Below, in pieces: positions 5,801 to 5,884 of a stretch of 5,884 bases of DNA. Each line of letters opens with the position of its first letter. The stretch's first letter is position 1. The notes beneath the pieces are model-generated. The model searched no databases. It was not told the DNA's origin and saw only the letters and a program-made list of their open reading frames with translations. The position numbers and the translations under genes were made by a program. Source of the DNA: Candidatus Latescibacterota bacterium (GTDB lineage Bacteria; Latescibacterota; 4484-107; B68-G9); contig DTYS01000024.1 of the NCBI GenBank assembly GCA_012961755.1, positions 1-5,884 on the forward strand, given 5' to 3'.

Positions 5801-5884
5801 ATGGCGAGGAAGCTTAAGATATTGAACAAAGGTTCAGTATTTAAGGAGCTTGTAGATGTCGTTTATCGTCACATATACCATAAG
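5801..5884 (+). CDS. Unrecognised divergent ORF, N-terminal fragment (28 codons, open at the right edge)
   Basis: An ATG at 5801 opens a frame without stops to the window edge, encoding a basic start (MARKLKILNKG) followed by SVFKELVDVVYRHIYHK. AGGA lies six bases upstream, a reasonable ribosome site. It diverges from mraZ across a shared upstream region. I count 31 G or C among its 84 bases (37%), far below the dcw genes, and its codons (ATA, GTA, TTT, CGT) differ from theirs. That would fit recent transfer or a mobile gene, but 28 codons are too few for a family call and a chance open frame is possible. I see no clear plus-strand promoter for it. Confidence 0.42.
   Translation, partial: MARKLKILNKGSVFKELVDVVYRHIYHK

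Noticed and set aside
5767..5817. Plus-strand ATG at 5767 as the start of the divergent gene
   Set aside because: It is in a different frame and reaches TAA after 16 codons, without a good ribosome site. The ATG at 5801 is better.

Overview
The window is the 5' end of a division and cell wall (dcw) operon, read entirely on the minus strand. In transcription order (right to left) it holds mraZ, rsmH (mraW), ftsL, ftsI (a PASTA-containing class B penicillin-binding protein), murE and the first 133 codons of murF, which runs off the left edge. The genes are packed almost without gaps: 4-nt stop/start overlaps at mraZ/rsmH (ATGA), ftsL/ftsI (GTGA) and ftsI/murE (ATGA), an 8-nt gap at rsmH/ftsL bridged by a Shine-Dalgarno that overlaps the rsmH stop, and a 28-bp overlap at murE/murF. 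This implies one polycistronic, translationally coupled message. I see no terminator inside the window.

The only substantial non-coding stretch is about 185 bp (roughly 5617-5800) upstream of mraZ. It holds a perfect TATAAT -10 box placed so that the mraZ leader would be only about 9 nt, a short inverted repeat inside the promoter spacer, a second inverted repeat just upstream, and three direct repeats of the GTGGnnnAAA type at an exact 10-bp pitch. The last are a convincing MraZ operator, so the cluster is probably controlled by its own first gene. At the far right a divergent, AT-rich, open-ended reading frame begins at 5801 on the plus strand. I do not recognise its product.

Organism: a bacterium with meso-diaminopimelate peptidoglycan (MurE carries DNPR), GC-rich coding sequence and strong use of AGG for arginine (10 of 13 Arg codons in the murF fragment), which is common in thermophiles. 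A division PBP with two C-terminal PASTA domains is familiar from Firmicutes and several deep-branching phyla. I infer a thermophilic, probably deep-branching bacterium and cannot name the phylum.

How the genes work together: MraZ regulates the cluster. RsmH methylates 16S rRNA. FtsL and FtsI belong to the septal peptidoglycan synthesis machinery. MurE and MurF add the third residue and the D-Ala-D-Ala dipeptide to the UDP-MurNAc peptide, the precursor whose stem FtsI later cross-links. Overall this is an ordinary core region. The points worth a second look are the MraZ operator and promoter layout, an AT-rich 60-bp patch inside rsmH, and the AT-rich divergent ORF.
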